The notes below the pieces were generated by a model, which was not told the DNA's origin, ran no database searches, and saw only the letters and a program-made list of their open reading frames with translations. 24,840 bases of DNA, from positions 1 through 24,840 of the forward strand of contig CAMOFU010000008.1 in the NCBI GenBank assembly GCA_946613705.1, in the 5' to 3' direction. Made by a program: the position numbers and the translations under genes. Below, piece by piece: positions 1-8,494 of the stretch. Position 1 is the first letter of the stretch. Each line of letters opens with the position of its first letter. The DNA comes from an uncultured Clostridia bacterium (GTDB taxonomy: Bacteria > Bacillota > Clostridia > Oscillospirales > Ruminococcaceae).

Positions 1-54
1 TTTGATGTTTTCTCTTTTCAGGTCACGATCGGCCTACAGTCATTTTACACTAAG

Positions 55-197
55 GCGGCGACAGCGCAATGCCGTCGCGTCCTGCATTGAGCAAGAGGCA
101 AGCTTTGCCGCGCTCCGGATCGGTCGCAGCGGCGACTGCGCAATGCCGTCGCGTCCTGCATTGAGCAAGAGGCAGGCTTTGCCGCGCTCCGGATCGG
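55..197. repeat. Two-copy 74-bp GC-rich tandem repeat
   Basis: Two almost identical units lie head to tail with a 74-bp period (about 55-128 and 129-197; the second copy lacks the last few bases). Each unit contains a GCGAC/GTCGC inverted repeat and a nested hairpin in which GAGC/GCTC encloses GGCAA/TTGCC. The few differences include A/G at 101 versus 175. The block is much richer in GC than the AT-rich DNA after it. Short open frames cross it on both strands, but none has a convincing ribosome binding site or recognisable product, so I read it as a non-coding, REP-like intergenic repeat. From about 200 to 377 I see no gene, only AT-rich sequence leading to the promoter, with a possible weaker upstream promoter (CTTACA 335-340, TATAAT 357-362). 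Confidence 0.8.
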
Positions 198-377
198 ACA
201 TCGGCGGGACTTTAAGTAAATGGGGTTCGGTGGTGTTTTCGCATTCTGCCTGTTAATATCCTGCATTGTGTGCATCGGATATATAAAGGCAGGGACGGCA
301 TCTGAGCCGTATCATTTTGTATATCATTATGCTCCTTACATTTATACTTTGTTCATTATAATCATCAAATAATTCTC

Positions 378-406
378 TTGACATATATTTACTGCCGCGT
401 TATAAT
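378..406 (+). promoter_or_regulatory. Consensus housekeeping promoter of the ABC exporter-araC-lacZ unit
   Basis: TTGACA (378-383), a 17-bp spacer and TATAAT (401-406) match the vegetative sigma consensus exactly. Transcription should start near 413, giving a 5' UTR of about 66 nt. A 6-bp hairpin (CTCTCC 438-443 with GGAGAG 452-457) sits just before the AGGAGG ribosome binding site at 465-470. Confidence 0.88.
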
Positions 407-479
407 TAAAAGGTTAATAGGAACAATTAATACAGTGCTCTCCTGCTTCGGGGAGAGAGAAAAAAGGAGGGGCTTTCTT

Positions 480-2222
480 TTGCTTAAACAATTAGCCAAA
501 TGTATCCGTGAATACAAAAAGCCGACTATTCTTACGCTCATTTTTATTGTCGGCGAGGCTGTCATCGAGATCTTCATTCCCTTCATCACCGCCAACCTTG
601 TCAACGATATCAAAAACGGTGTCGAGATCGGCGAGGTCGTGGGGACGGGCATCTTTCTGGCGGTGCTGGCTCTGCTTTCGCTGAGCTTCGGTGCTGCGGC
701 GGGCTTTACCTGTTCGAGAGCATCGGCGGGCTTTGCCAAGAATGTCCGAAAGGACGTGTTCTCGAAGATACAGACCTACACCTTCAAGAACATCGACAAG
801 TTCTCGTCAACATCGCTCGTAACAAGGCTTACGACCGACGTACAGAACGTGCAGATGTCGTACATGATGATAATACGCACTGCGGTGAGAAGCCCGATAA
901 TGCTGGTGTTTGCTATCGTTATGGCATATATCATGGGCGGCAAGCTTGCAGGCACCTTCGTGGTGGTCGTGCCGCTGCTCGGTGTGGGGCTGTTTCTCGT
1001 CAGCAAAAAGGCTATGCCCGCATTCCGCAGCGTTTTCCGCAAGTACGACAAGCTGAATGAATCGATCGAAGAGAACGTAAGGGCTATGCGCGTGGTCAAG
1101 GGGTTTTCGCGCGAGGACTACGAGAAAAAGAACTTCACTGCGGCTGCCGACAATATCCGCAAGGACTTCACAAGAGCAGAGCGCATCGTTGCTCTCAATA
1201 TGCCGCTCATGCAGTTCTGCATCTATTTCAATATGGCATTTGTGCTGATCGTCGGCTCGAATATGATCATCAGCGGGCGCGGCAGCGATGTAGATGTAGG
1301 GCAGATCTCTGCCATGCTGACCTACGGAATGCAGATACTTATCTCGCTGATGATGCTTTCGATGATCTTTGTTATCATCACGATGTCGGCAGAATCGGCA
1401 AAGCGTATCTGTGAGGTGCTCAGTGAGGAGCCCGCGATGCACGATCCCGAGAAGCCTGTCGGTCAGGTAAAGGACGGCTCCGTGGATTTCAGCGGTGTAA
1501 ACTTCAAGTATTCGGAGAATGCCGAAAAATATGCGCTTGCCGATATCGACCTGCATATCCGTTCGGGCATGACTGTGGGAATAATCGGCGGAACGGGTTC
1601 GAGCAAGTCTACCCTTGTGCAGCTGATACCGAGGCTGTATGACGTTACCTCGGGGACCGTAAAGGTAGGCGGCGAGGACGTAAGGAGCTACAACATCGAA
1701 ACGCTCAGGAACTCGGTGGCTATGGTATTGCAGAAGAACCTGCTTTTCGCAGGCACGATAGCCGAGAACCTGCGCTGGGGCGACCCGAACGCTTCTCAGG
1801 AAGAGCTTGAAAGGGTATGCAGGATAGCGCAGGCCGACGAGTTCATCAGCCTGTTCCCCGACGGCTATGAGACAAGGATAGAGCAGGGCGGCTCGAATGT
1901 TTCGGGCGGACAGAAGCAGAGGCTCTGCATCGCAAGAGCAATGCTCAAAAAGCCGAAAATACTTATCCTTGACGATTCAACGAGCGCAGTGGACACCAAG
2001 ACCGATGCGCTTATCCGTCAGGGCTTCCGCGACTATATCCCCGAAACGACGAAGATAATCATAGCGCAGAGGATATCCTCTGTACAGGACGCTGACCTGA
2101 TAGTTGTTATGGACAACGGCAGGATATCCGCTCAGGGCACTCACGGGCAGCTGCTCGAAACGAGCAGCATATACCGCGAGGTATACGAGCAGCAGACGAA
2201 CGGAGGTGAGGGCGATGAGTGA
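480..2222 (+). CDS. ABC exporter half-transporter with degenerate ATPase site (heterodimeric multidrug type)
   Basis: A 580-residue fusion of an ABC membrane domain (residues about 1-320, six hydrophobic segments) and a nucleotide-binding domain. Walker A is GGTGSSKST (about 370-378), the signature VSGGQ (474-478) and Walker B ILILDD (494-499). The usual catalytic Glu after Walker B is Asp499, and the H-loop reads AQRIS, with Gln for His. From family knowledge these two changes mark the non-canonical subunit of heterodimeric exporters such as TM287/288, LmrCD and BmrCD, so this protein should pair with the next gene product. The start is TTG480, 9 nt after AGGAGG. An upstream in-frame TTG at 378 is rejected because it forms the promoter -35 box. 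The next gene begins inside the 3' end (8-nt overlap). The substrate cannot be told from sequence. Confidence 0.92.
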   Translation: MLKQLAKCIREYKKPTILTLIFIVGEAVIEIFIPFITANLVNDIKNGVEIGEVVGTGIFLAVLALLSLSFGAAAGFTCSRASAGFAKNVRKDVFSKIQTYTFKNIDKFSSTSLVTRLTTDVQNVQMSYMMIIRTAVRSPIMLVFAIVMAYIMGGKLAGTFVVVVPLLGVGLFLVSKKAMPAFRSVFRKYDKLNESIEENVRAMRVVKGFSREDYEKKNFTAAADNIRKDFTRAERIVALNMPLMQFCIYFNMAFVLIVGSNMIISGRGSDVDVGQISAMLTYGMQILISLMMLSMIFVIITMSAESAKRICEVLSEEPAMHDPEKPVGQVKDGSVDFSGVNFKYSENAEKYALADIDLHIRSGMTVGIIGGTGSSKSTLVQLIPRLYDVTSGTVKVGGEDVRSYNIETLRNSVAMVLQKNLLFAGTIAENLRWGDPNASQEELERVCRIAQADEFISLFPDGYETRIEQGGSNVSGGQKQRLCIARAMLKKPKILILDDSTSAVDTKTDALIRQGFRDYIPETTKIIIAQRISSVQDADLIVVMDNGRISAQGTHGQLLETSSIYREVYEQQTNGGEGDE

Positions 2223-4125
2223 CAGGCAGAGAGCAAAGCCCGCATTCAACGGCAACTCATTAAAGCGCGTGGTAAGTATGCTTTACCATTTCTATCCGAG
2301 GCTCGTGCCGCTGGCAGTGTTCTGTATGCTGTTCTCGGCGGTCGCGTCCTCTATACCCGCGATATTCGTGCAGAACGTTATCTCTATCATAGAGAAGTGG
2401 GTGGACACGGGCGACTGGGCATCGGCAAGCTCCGAGATAATCCCGAAGGTGCTGCTGCTCATCGGCTTCTATGTGCTTTCGATAATTGCGATCACCGTGC
2501 AGACCCAGCTTATGGCTTATATGACGCAGGGCTTTCTCAGCAAGATGCGTATTGCGATGTTTGATGGGATGCAGAACCTTCCGATCAAGTTCTTTGACAC
2601 TCACAAGCACGGCGATATCATGAGCTACTACACAAATGATATCGACACGCTGCGGCAGCTCGTTTCGCAGGCATTCCCCTCGCTGATACAGTCGGCGGCG
2701 ATAGTGCTCTGTGTATTCGGGATAATGCTCTACTACAGCGTATGGATGACAATAGTTGTCGTGATCGGCGTTATATTCATGATGTTCGTATCCAAGAAGA
2801 TCGGCGGCGGCTCTGCCAAATACTTTATCCGCCAGCAGATGTCGATGGGTAAGGCAGAGGGCTATATCCAGGAGATAATGAACGGTCAGAAGGTAGTCAA
2901 GGTGTTCTGCCACGAGCAGGAATGCTCCGATGCCTTTGACGAGATAAACGAGGCGCTGTTCGAGGACAGCTACAGGGCAAATGCCTACGCCAACGCACTG
3001 GGACCGATCATCATGAACATAGGCAACATACTCTATGTGCTGATCGCCATGGCGGGCGGACTGTTCCTGCTCTCGGGGCTGGGTAACATAAGCATCTCGG
3101 GACTGCCGCTTTCGATAAGCATAATAATCCCGTTCCTCAACATGACAAAGCAGTTCACGGGAAACATCAATCAGGTATCGCAGCAGATAAACGCCGTTGT
3201 AATGGGCATGGCGGGCGCGACGAGGATCTTTGCGCTCATGGACGAGAAGCCCGAGGACGACGAGGGCTATGTAACGCTCGTGAATGTTAAGACCGACAAG
3301 GACGGGAACCTTGTCGAGACCTCGGAACACACAAAGCAGTGGGCATGGAAGCACCCGCATTCTGCCGACGGCTCTGTGACATATATCCCGCTGCGCGGCG
3401 ACGTGAGAATGGAAAATGTTGACTTTGCCTATGAAGAGGGCAAGGACGTTCTGCACGATGTTACCGTGTATGCTGAGCCGGGGCAGAAGGTGGCATTTGT
3501 CGGCGCGACGGGTGCGGGCAAGACGACGATAACCAATCTGATAAACCGCTTCTATGATATCGCGGACGGCAAGATCAGGTATGACGGCATAAACGTCAAC
3601 AAGATCAGGAAGCACGATCTGCGCCGTTCACTCGGGCTTGTTTTGCAGGAGACCAACCTGTTTACGGGGACGGTAATGGAGAATATCCGATACGGAAGAC
3701 TTGATGCCACAGACGAGGAATGCATAGCGGCGGCGAAGCTCTCGGGCGCGGACGACTTTATCACAAGGCTCCCCGACGGGTATGACACTCAGCTGACCAA
3801 CAACGGCTCCAACCTTTCGCAGGGGCAGAGACAGCTGATCGCCATAGCGCGTGCGGCAGTTGCCGACCCGCCCGTAATGATAATGGACGAGGCGACCTCC
3901 TCGATAGATACGAGAACGGAGGCTATAGTTCAGCGCGGTATGGATAAGCTGATGGAGGGCAGGACGGTATTCGTTATCGCACACAGGCTTTCCACCGTTA
4001 TGAACTCCGACGTTATAATGGTCCTTGAACACGGCAGGATAATCGAGCGCGGAGATCACAATGCGCTGATCGCACAGAAGGGCACCTACTATCAGCTCTA
4101 CACAGGCGCGTTTGAGCTTGAATGA
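2215..4125 (+). CDS. ABC exporter half-transporter with canonical ATPase site (partner of the preceding gene)
   Basis: A 636-residue membrane-domain/ATPase fusion. About six membrane segments lie within residues 20-340, followed by a nucleotide-binding domain with Walker A GATGAGKTT (430-438), signature LSQGQ (534-538), Walker B VMIMDE ending in catalytic Glu559, and a normal AHRLS H-loop. It supplies the intact catalytic Glu and His missing from its neighbour, as expected of the active subunit in a TM287/288-like heterodimer. A charged insert of about 40 residues (about 345-395) separates the membrane domain from the ATPase domain, longer than in the partner. ATG2215 follows GGAGGTGA and overlaps the upstream stop, which implies translational coupling and equal dosage. 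It is likely a drug, peptide or lipid exporter. Confidence 0.92.
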   Translation: MSDRQRAKPAFNGNSLKRVVSMLYHFYPRLVPLAVFCMLFSAVASSIPAIFVQNVISIIEKWVDTGDWASASSEIIPKVLLLIGFYVLSIIAITVQTQLMAYMTQGFLSKMRIAMFDGMQNLPIKFFDTHKHGDIMSYYTNDIDTLRQLVSQAFPSLIQSAAIVLCVFGIMLYYSVWMTIVVVIGVIFMMFVSKKIGGGSAKYFIRQQMSMGKAEGYIQEIMNGQKVVKVFCHEQECSDAFDEINEALFEDSYRANAYANALGPIIMNIGNILYVLIAMAGGLFLLSGLGNISISGLPLSISIIIPFLNMTKQFTGNINQVSQQINAVVMGMAGATRIFALMDEKPEDDEGYVTLVNVKTDKDGNLVETSEHTKQWAWKHPHSADGSVTYIPLRGDVRMENVDFAYEEGKDVLHDVTVYAEPGQKVAFVGATGAGKTTITNLINRFYDIADGKIRYDGINVNKIRKHDLRRSLGLVLQETNLFTGTVMENIRYGRLDATDEECIAAAKLSGADDFITRLPDGYDTQLTNNGSNLSQGQRQLIAIARAAVADPPVMIMDEATSSIDTRTEAIVQRGMDKLMEGRTVFVIAHRLSTVMNSDVIMVLEHGRIIERGDHNALIAQKGTYYQLYTGAFELE

Positions 4126-4141
4126 CAACGGGGGCTTGCAT

Positions 4142-4981
4142 ATGATCAAGCATCTTGACGGTGAATTTGAGACCGTCGATTTCGCAGACGACAAAAGCAT
4201 ACTGATATATGACAACAACGAAGAGGAGCGCTATCCCCTGCACTGGCACAATGCGGTCGAGATGATACTCCCTCTGGTAAATCCCTTTGAGGCGGTCTGT
4301 GACGGCAGGGAGTATCTGCTCGAGGAGCGCGACCTGCTTGTGATACCTGCGGGAACGCTGCACTCGCTGAACACTCACAGGGGCAGGAGGCTGATACTGC
4401 TTGCAGACAACCGCTGCTTTGCGGACAATCCTGCGCTTGAAGATCTTCAGCCCGTGCTCTCGGCACCCGTTCACATCAGGCACTCCGAGGACAGGGAGCT
4501 GTGTTCGCAGCTTTCGGAGCTCATCACGGAGATATACACTCTTTACAGCAGCAGACGGGATATGGCCGAGGTCTATATCCACCTGAAGCTGCTTACGCTG
4601 CTCGTGAGGATAAAGGAATACCGCTTTACGGGTGCAGAGGGCGCATATGACGAGAAATTCGGCTCGCTGCTGCGCTACATCGAGCAGAACTACACTCAGC
4701 AGATCACGCTTGACGAGCTGGCGGATATGGCGGGCTACAGCAAGTATCATTTTTCAAGGCTGTTCAAAAAGCACTGCCGCACATCGTTCGTGGACTTCCT
4801 CAACCGCCGAAGGATAAAGGCGGCGGAGCTGCTGCTTGTAAATCAGGATATCTCGGTGACCGATGCTGCGATGCAGTCGGGGTTTTCGAGCCTTACGACC
4901 TTCAACCGCGTCTTCCGCGACCAGAAGGGCTGCACGCCCTCCGAATTCAGAAGGCTATACAGGATAGACAATTGCGAATAG
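4142..4981 (+). CDS. AraC-family transcriptional regulator with N-terminal cupin domain
   Basis: A 279-residue cytoplasmic regulator. The N-terminal half carries a cupin-like ligand domain: the HWH of YPLHWHNAVEM and a later PAGTLHSL are typical of AraC_binding/Cupin_2 domains. The C-terminal ~100 residues hold the two helix-turn-helix motifs of the AraC/XylS DNA-binding domain, including ITLDELADMAGYSKYHFSRL and ISVTDAAMQSGFSSLTTFNR. ATG4142 is preferred, preceded by a GGGGG purine run about 6 nt upstream. A TTG at 4112 would overlap the upstream gene and lacks a binding site. It lies 16 nt after the ABC gene and 31 nt before lacZ with no terminator between, so it is probably in the same transcript. 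It may sense a sugar and control this unit; the ligand and target sites are unknown. Confidence 0.9.
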   Translation: MIKHLDGEFETVDFADDKSILIYDNNEEERYPLHWHNAVEMILPLVNPFEAVCDGREYLLEERDLLVIPAGTLHSLNTHRGRRLILLADNRCFADNPALEDLQPVLSAPVHIRHSEDRELCSQLSELITEIYTLYSSRRDMAEVYIHLKLLTLLVRIKEYRFTGAEGAYDEKFGSLLRYIEQNYTQQITLDELADMAGYSKYHFSRLFKKHCRTSFVDFLNRRRIKAAELLLVNQDISVTDAAMQSGFSSLTTFNRVFRDQKGCTPSEFRRLYRIDNCE

Positions 4982-5012
4982 ACCAAAACACACGGAAGGA
5001 AGTGTACAGTAA

Positions 5013-7979
5013 ATGGATATTGCTGCGATCTCTGAAAAGGGCTCTGCAAAGAGCCTGCTCTGCTGCCATGAGAACACGGGTGTTCTCTCTGTCGGCACTC
5101 TTGAGCCGAGGGCATATTTTATACCTTTCGCTCCCGAGCAGGAGCTGTTCGTCGGACGTGAACAGTCGCAGAGGTTCGAGCTGCTCAACGGCAGCTGGGA
5201 CTTTGCATACTTTGGCAGCATCATTGATCTGCCGAACGAGCTTGCCGATATCGGGTTCGGGGATACGATACCCGTGCCGTCCAACTGGCAGCTGCACGGC
5301 TTTGACAGGCCGCAGTACACCAATGTAAACTTCCCGATACCTTTCGACCCGCCGTTCGTCCCCGACGATGACCCTGCGGGCGTATACCGCCGCTTCTACA
5401 CCTATCTGCCCGACGGACTGCGCCGAGTGCTGGTGTTCGAGGGCGCTGACAGCTGTATGTATCTGTTCGTGAACGGCAGCTTCGCGGGCTACACACAGGT
5501 TTCGCACCGAATGAGCGAGTTCGACATCACGGAGCTGCTGCACGAGGGCAGCAACGAGATCATATGCATCGTGCTGAAATGGTGCGACGGGACTTATCTC
5601 GAGGATCAGGACAAGTTCAGGCTCTCGGGGATATTCAGAGATGTATATATGCTCTCCCGCCCCGAGGAGCGGATAGAGGATCTGCGGATAACCGCCGACA
5701 TGAACGGCGAGCTTACCGTTTCGGTCAGGGGGACGGCTGCAAGAGTCGCTGTTAGGGACGGTGATAAAACGCTCTGCGAGGGCACTGTATCGGAAGGGTC
5801 GCCGTTCACTGCGCACATTGAGAACGTTAAGCTGTGGAGCGCCGAGCGCCCCTTCCTCTACGGGCTCGTTATCAGCTCGGAGCATGAGACGGTCTGCGAA
5901 AGGGTGGGCTTCCGCAGCACCGAGATAAAGGACGGGATATTCACCGTCAACGGGAAAAAGGTCAAGCTCTTCGGGGTGAACCGACATGACAGCTATCCCG
6001 ACACGGGCTATGCGGCAGACGAGGGCAGGCTGCGGCGCGACCTCGAGCTGATGAAGGCACACAACATCAATTCGATACGCACCTCGCACTATCCGAATGC
6101 GCCGCTGTTTTATCAGCTCTGTGACGAATACGGCTTCTATGTGATCGACGAAGCGGATATCGAGAGCCACGGCTGCGTGAACATTTATCAGGACCTGAGC
6201 TGGACGAGAGATGGCGGCACCTACAACGGCATAGCCCTTATTGCGAGCGACCCGATGTTCCGCGAGGCAATAGCCGACCGCGAGAGGCTGCTTGTATGCC
6301 GTGACGTGAACCGTCCGTGCGTTGTGATCTGGTCGCTGGGCAACGAAAGCGGCTGGGGCGGGAATTTCAGGCTCGGGGCAGAGCTGATAAAGCAGCTCGA
6401 CAGCACACGTCCCGTTCACTACGAGAGCACGCACAGGCTCGACGATACTCCCGACGATGTGCTGGATATGGTATCGGAGATGTATATGCCGATCCCCGAT
6501 ATGAAGAAGTATCTTGAAAACGAGAAAGAAAAGCGTCCGCTGCTGCTCTGTGAATACAGTCATGCTATGGGCAACAGCTCGGGCGACCTTGAGGATTATT
6601 ATTTGACGTTTATGTCCTCCGACAGATTTATGGGCGGGCTCGTCTGGGAATGGTGCGACCATGCCTTCCCGATCGGAAGGACCGAGGACGGCGGGATCAA
6701 ATACGGCTACGGCGGCGATTTCTCCGAGCTGCACCATGACGGGAATTTTTGCTGCGACGGGCTGTGCTATCCCGACAGGACACCGCATACGGGACTCAGG
6801 GAGGTAAAGCAGGTATACCGCCCGATAAGAGTAAGCATGAATGCTGACGGCAGCTTCACCCTGCGCTCTATGCTGCACTTCGTAAGCGCGGAGGAGCTTT
6901 ATCTCTGCCGTTATGAGATCACGGATGAAGACGGCATTCTGACTGAGGGCGAGGTGAGCTTTGAGCTGCCGCCCGAGGGCGAGTGCGTCATTTCCGTTCC
7001 GACTGTCGGCAGCCGCAGCAATGATACATATATCCGATTCATATTCACATCACGCACAGACGGCAGCGAGGTATGTTTCGATCAGATGCAGCTGACAAGC
7101 GCAGCCGCCGCCGAGGACAGCTTTGACGGCAGTGCGCCCGAGGTCACGGAGAGCCCGCTGAGCTATGAAGTGACCGCAGGAGGCATCAGATACACATTCG
7201 ACCGAAGGAGAGGGGTCATCTCACAGATAGAAAAGGACGGCTGCGGCATTCTCTGCAAGCCGATGGACTACAACTTCTTCCGCGCCCCCACCGACAACGA
7301 CACGATGCGCAATGACTGGGTGCGGCTGTATCTGCGGGACTATACCGTAAAGGTATACTCCACCGAGCTTTCCGTGAAGGACGGCTGCGCGGTGATACAC
7401 GCGGAGACATCATACGGCAGGAGCATTTTCCGCCCGTTTGCGAGGATATCCGCCGATTACCGCATCGACGGCAGCGGCAGGCTGACCGTTAGTGCCGCGC
7501 TTGACGCTGATGATGAAAAGCTGCAAATTCTTCCGCGGTTCGGGCTTAGGCTGTTTGTTGACAACAGGTATGATACCGTCGATTATTACGGGTACGGTCC
7601 CTTTGAGAGCTACTGCGACAAGCATCAGGCAAGCCGAATGGGGCGCTTCAAAGAGAAAGCCGCCGATATGTACGAGCCGTATCTGAGGCCGCAGGAAAAC
7701 TCCTCTCACTGCGGGACAAAGCGCCTTACGGTGAGCGGCTGCGGCGAGATCACGGTAACATCAGCAGAGGGCTTCTCGTTCAATGTCAGCGAATACACCG
7801 AGGAACAGCTTGCGGACACAGCGCACCGCTTTGAGCTTGAAAAGTGCGGGTATACGGTCATTTGTGCCGACTTTGCAATGGCAGGCGTGGGCTCAAATTC
7901 CTGCGGGCCGCTGCTGATGGAGAAATACCGCATACCGCTCAAGGGCTTTAAAAGCAGCCTGACATTTGAGTTCCGATAA
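5013..7979 (+). CDS. lacZ: Beta-galactosidase, glycoside hydrolase family 2 (LacZ type)
   Basis: A 988-residue enzyme predicted to hydrolyse terminal beta-galactosides such as lactose in the cytoplasm; no signal peptide is visible. The domain order matches LacZ: an N-terminal sugar-binding jelly roll (containing VPSNWQLHGFDRPQYTN), immunoglobulin-like domain, TIM barrel, and C-terminal small-chain domain (from about residue 720, with FFRAPTDND). The acid/base Glu is Glu445 in WSLGNESGWG and the nucleophile is Glu514 in LLCEYSHAMGN. The length is close to the 1023 residues of the E. coli enzyme. ATG5013 follows a GGAAGGA purine stretch about 12 nt upstream. Its place after an AraC regulator suggests sugar-responsive expression. 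The natural substrate may be a host or plant glycan rather than lactose. Confidence 0.95.
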   Translation: MDIAAISEKGSAKSLLCCHENTGVLSVGTLEPRAYFIPFAPEQELFVGREQSQRFELLNGSWDFAYFGSIIDLPNELADIGFGDTIPVPSNWQLHGFDRPQYTNVNFPIPFDPPFVPDDDPAGVYRRFYTYLPDGLRRVLVFEGADSCMYLFVNGSFAGYTQVSHRMSEFDITELLHEGSNEIICIVLKWCDGTYLEDQDKFRLSGIFRDVYMLSRPEERIEDLRITADMNGELTVSVRGTAARVAVRDGDKTLCEGTVSEGSPFTAHIENVKLWSAERPFLYGLVISSEHETVCERVGFRSTEIKDGIFTVNGKKVKLFGVNRHDSYPDTGYAADEGRLRRDLELMKAHNINSIRTSHYPNAPLFYQLCDEYGFYVIDEADIESHGCVNIYQDLSWTRDGGTYNGIALIASDPMFREAIADRERLLVCRDVNRPCVVIWSLGNESGWGGNFRLGAELIKQLDSTRPVHYESTHRLDDTPDDVLDMVSEMYMPIPDMKKYLENEKEKRPLLLCEYSHAMGNSSGDLEDYYLTFMSSDRFMGGLVWEWCDHAFPIGRTEDGGIKYGYGGDFSELHHDGNFCCDGLCYPDRTPHTGLREVKQVYRPIRVSMNADGSFTLRSMLHFVSAEELYLCRYEITDEDGILTEGEVSFELPPEGECVISVPTVGSRSNDTYIRFIFTSRTDGSEVCFDQMQLTSAAAAEDSFDGSAPEVTESPLSYEVTAGGIRYTFDRRRGVISQIEKDGCGILCKPMDYNFFRAPTDNDTMRNDWVRLYLRDYTVKVYSTELSVKDGCAVIHAETSYGRSIFRPFARISADYRIDGSGRLTVSAALDADDEKLQILPRFGLRLFVDNRYDTVDYYGYGPFESYCDKHQASRMGRFKEKAADMYEPYLRPQENSSHCGTKRLTVSGCGEITVTSAEGFSFNVSEYTEEQLADTAHRFELEKCGYTVICADFAMAGVGSNSCGPLLMEKYRIPLKGFKSSLTFEFR

Positions 7980-8003
7980 ACACAAGTCACAGGAGGACAC
8001 GGT

Positions 8004-8315
8004 ATGGGACTGAAGCTGTTTGTTGACGACACAAGAGAATTCCCGAAGGGCTTTGAATGCGCAAGGAGCTACGAGGAATGCCTGCTGCTTTTCAGGCTTT
8101 TCGGCAGGTCCGGATTTGAATTTGTAACGCTTGATTACAGCTTAGGCGGTGCTCACACGGGGCTTGACATTCTTGCATACATGAGCGAGCACGGTATAGC
8201 GCCCGAACACATAAATATCCACAGCAACCACATCGAAGGAATGCAGCTGATGAGAAGGTACGCCGAGGAGCACTTTCCCGATGCCAGGGTCACTATGAAT
8301 ACGCTTGATAAATGA
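8004..8315 (+). CDS. Small receiver-like protein, probable cyclic-phosphate processing receiver (cREC) domain
   Basis: A 103-residue single-domain protein. It begins with a receiver-like acidic motif (LKLFVDDTRE), has a second conserved acid in FVTLDYSLGG, and then HTGLDILAYM and NIHSNHIEGM in place of the usual receiver Ser/Thr-Lys pattern. This matches my memory of the cREC (cyclic-phosphate processing receiver) family, which is predicted, not shown, to act on nucleotide or RNA cyclic phosphates. ATG8004 follows AGGAGG at a 7-nt spacing, 24 nt after lacZ and before the terminator, so it is the last gene of the unit. Why it travels with lacZ is unclear. It could equally be a catalytically inactive receiver-fold protein. 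Confidence 0.72.
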   Translation: MGLKLFVDDTREFPKGFECARSYEECLLLFRLFGRSGFEFVTLDYSLGGAHTGLDILAYMSEHGIAPEHINIHSNHIEGMQLMRRYAEEHFPDARVTMNTLDK

Positions 8316-8333
8316 CTGCATTTATGCATGACC

Positions 8334-8373
8334 GACACTTCTGCCCGGACACGGCAGAAGTGTCTTTGTGTTT
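8334..8373 (+). terminator. Intrinsic terminator ending the exporter-lacZ-cREC unit
   Basis: A 12-bp perfect stem (GACACTTCTGCC 8334-8345 with GGCAGAAGTGTC 8353-8364) with a 7-nt loop is followed by TTTGTGTTT. It lies 18 nt after the cREC stop codon. Confidence 0.9.
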
Positions 8374-8405
8374 CCCCGTGAGGTGCCGACAGGGCTCGGA
8401 GAAAT

Positions 8406-8461
8406 CTTGACTATTTCTTGACAGTTTCTTGTCCGCTTTCTTGACCCTTGAATGCTATACT
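8406..8461 (+). promoter_or_regulatory. Four phased CTTGAC repeats upstream of an extended -10 promoter
   Basis: CTTGAC occurs at 8406-8411, 8417-8422, 8428-8433 (as CTTGTC) and 8440-8445, with steps of 11, 11 and 12 bp, so all face the same side of the helix. The -10 element is TGCTATACT (8453-8461), an extended TGnTATACT. No good -35 lies 16-18 bp upstream of it, so an activator is plausible. Direct repeats at one-turn spacing are the usual binding mode of OmpR-family response regulators (for example PhoP boxes in Bacillus). The promoter would drive the ABC/permease/kinase operon starting at 8495. That a response regulator binds here is inference. Confidence 0.62.
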
Positions 8462-8494
8462 GATGACAAAGAACAAAGAACAGGAGGACTTATT

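Noticed and set aside
2..275. Small genes crossing the 74-bp repeats on either strand
   Set aside because: The products are Arg/Ser-rich, repeat-derived and without a family match or ribosome binding site.
378..479. N-terminal extension of the first ABC half-transporter from TTG378
   Set aside because: This codon is part of the -35 box, upstream of the expected transcript start; TTG480 has an AGGAGG at proper spacing.
2260..3615. 451-codon minus-strand open frame opposite the second ABC half-transporter
   Set aside because: It mirrors the coding strand, has an implausible composition rich in His, Tyr and Arg, and overlaps all the transporter motifs.
4947..6878. Long open frame (643 codons) on the minus strand across lacZ
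   Set aside because: It lies antisense to a full-length GH2 enzyme with intact catalytic motifs, has no family resemblance and no ribosome binding site; it reflects codon bias of the GC-rich gene.
8406..8445. CRISPR-like array
   Set aside because: The repeats are only 6-9 bp with 5-6 bp gaps, far too short; they fit a regulator-binding array. The 74-bp repeat at 55-197 has no spacers either.
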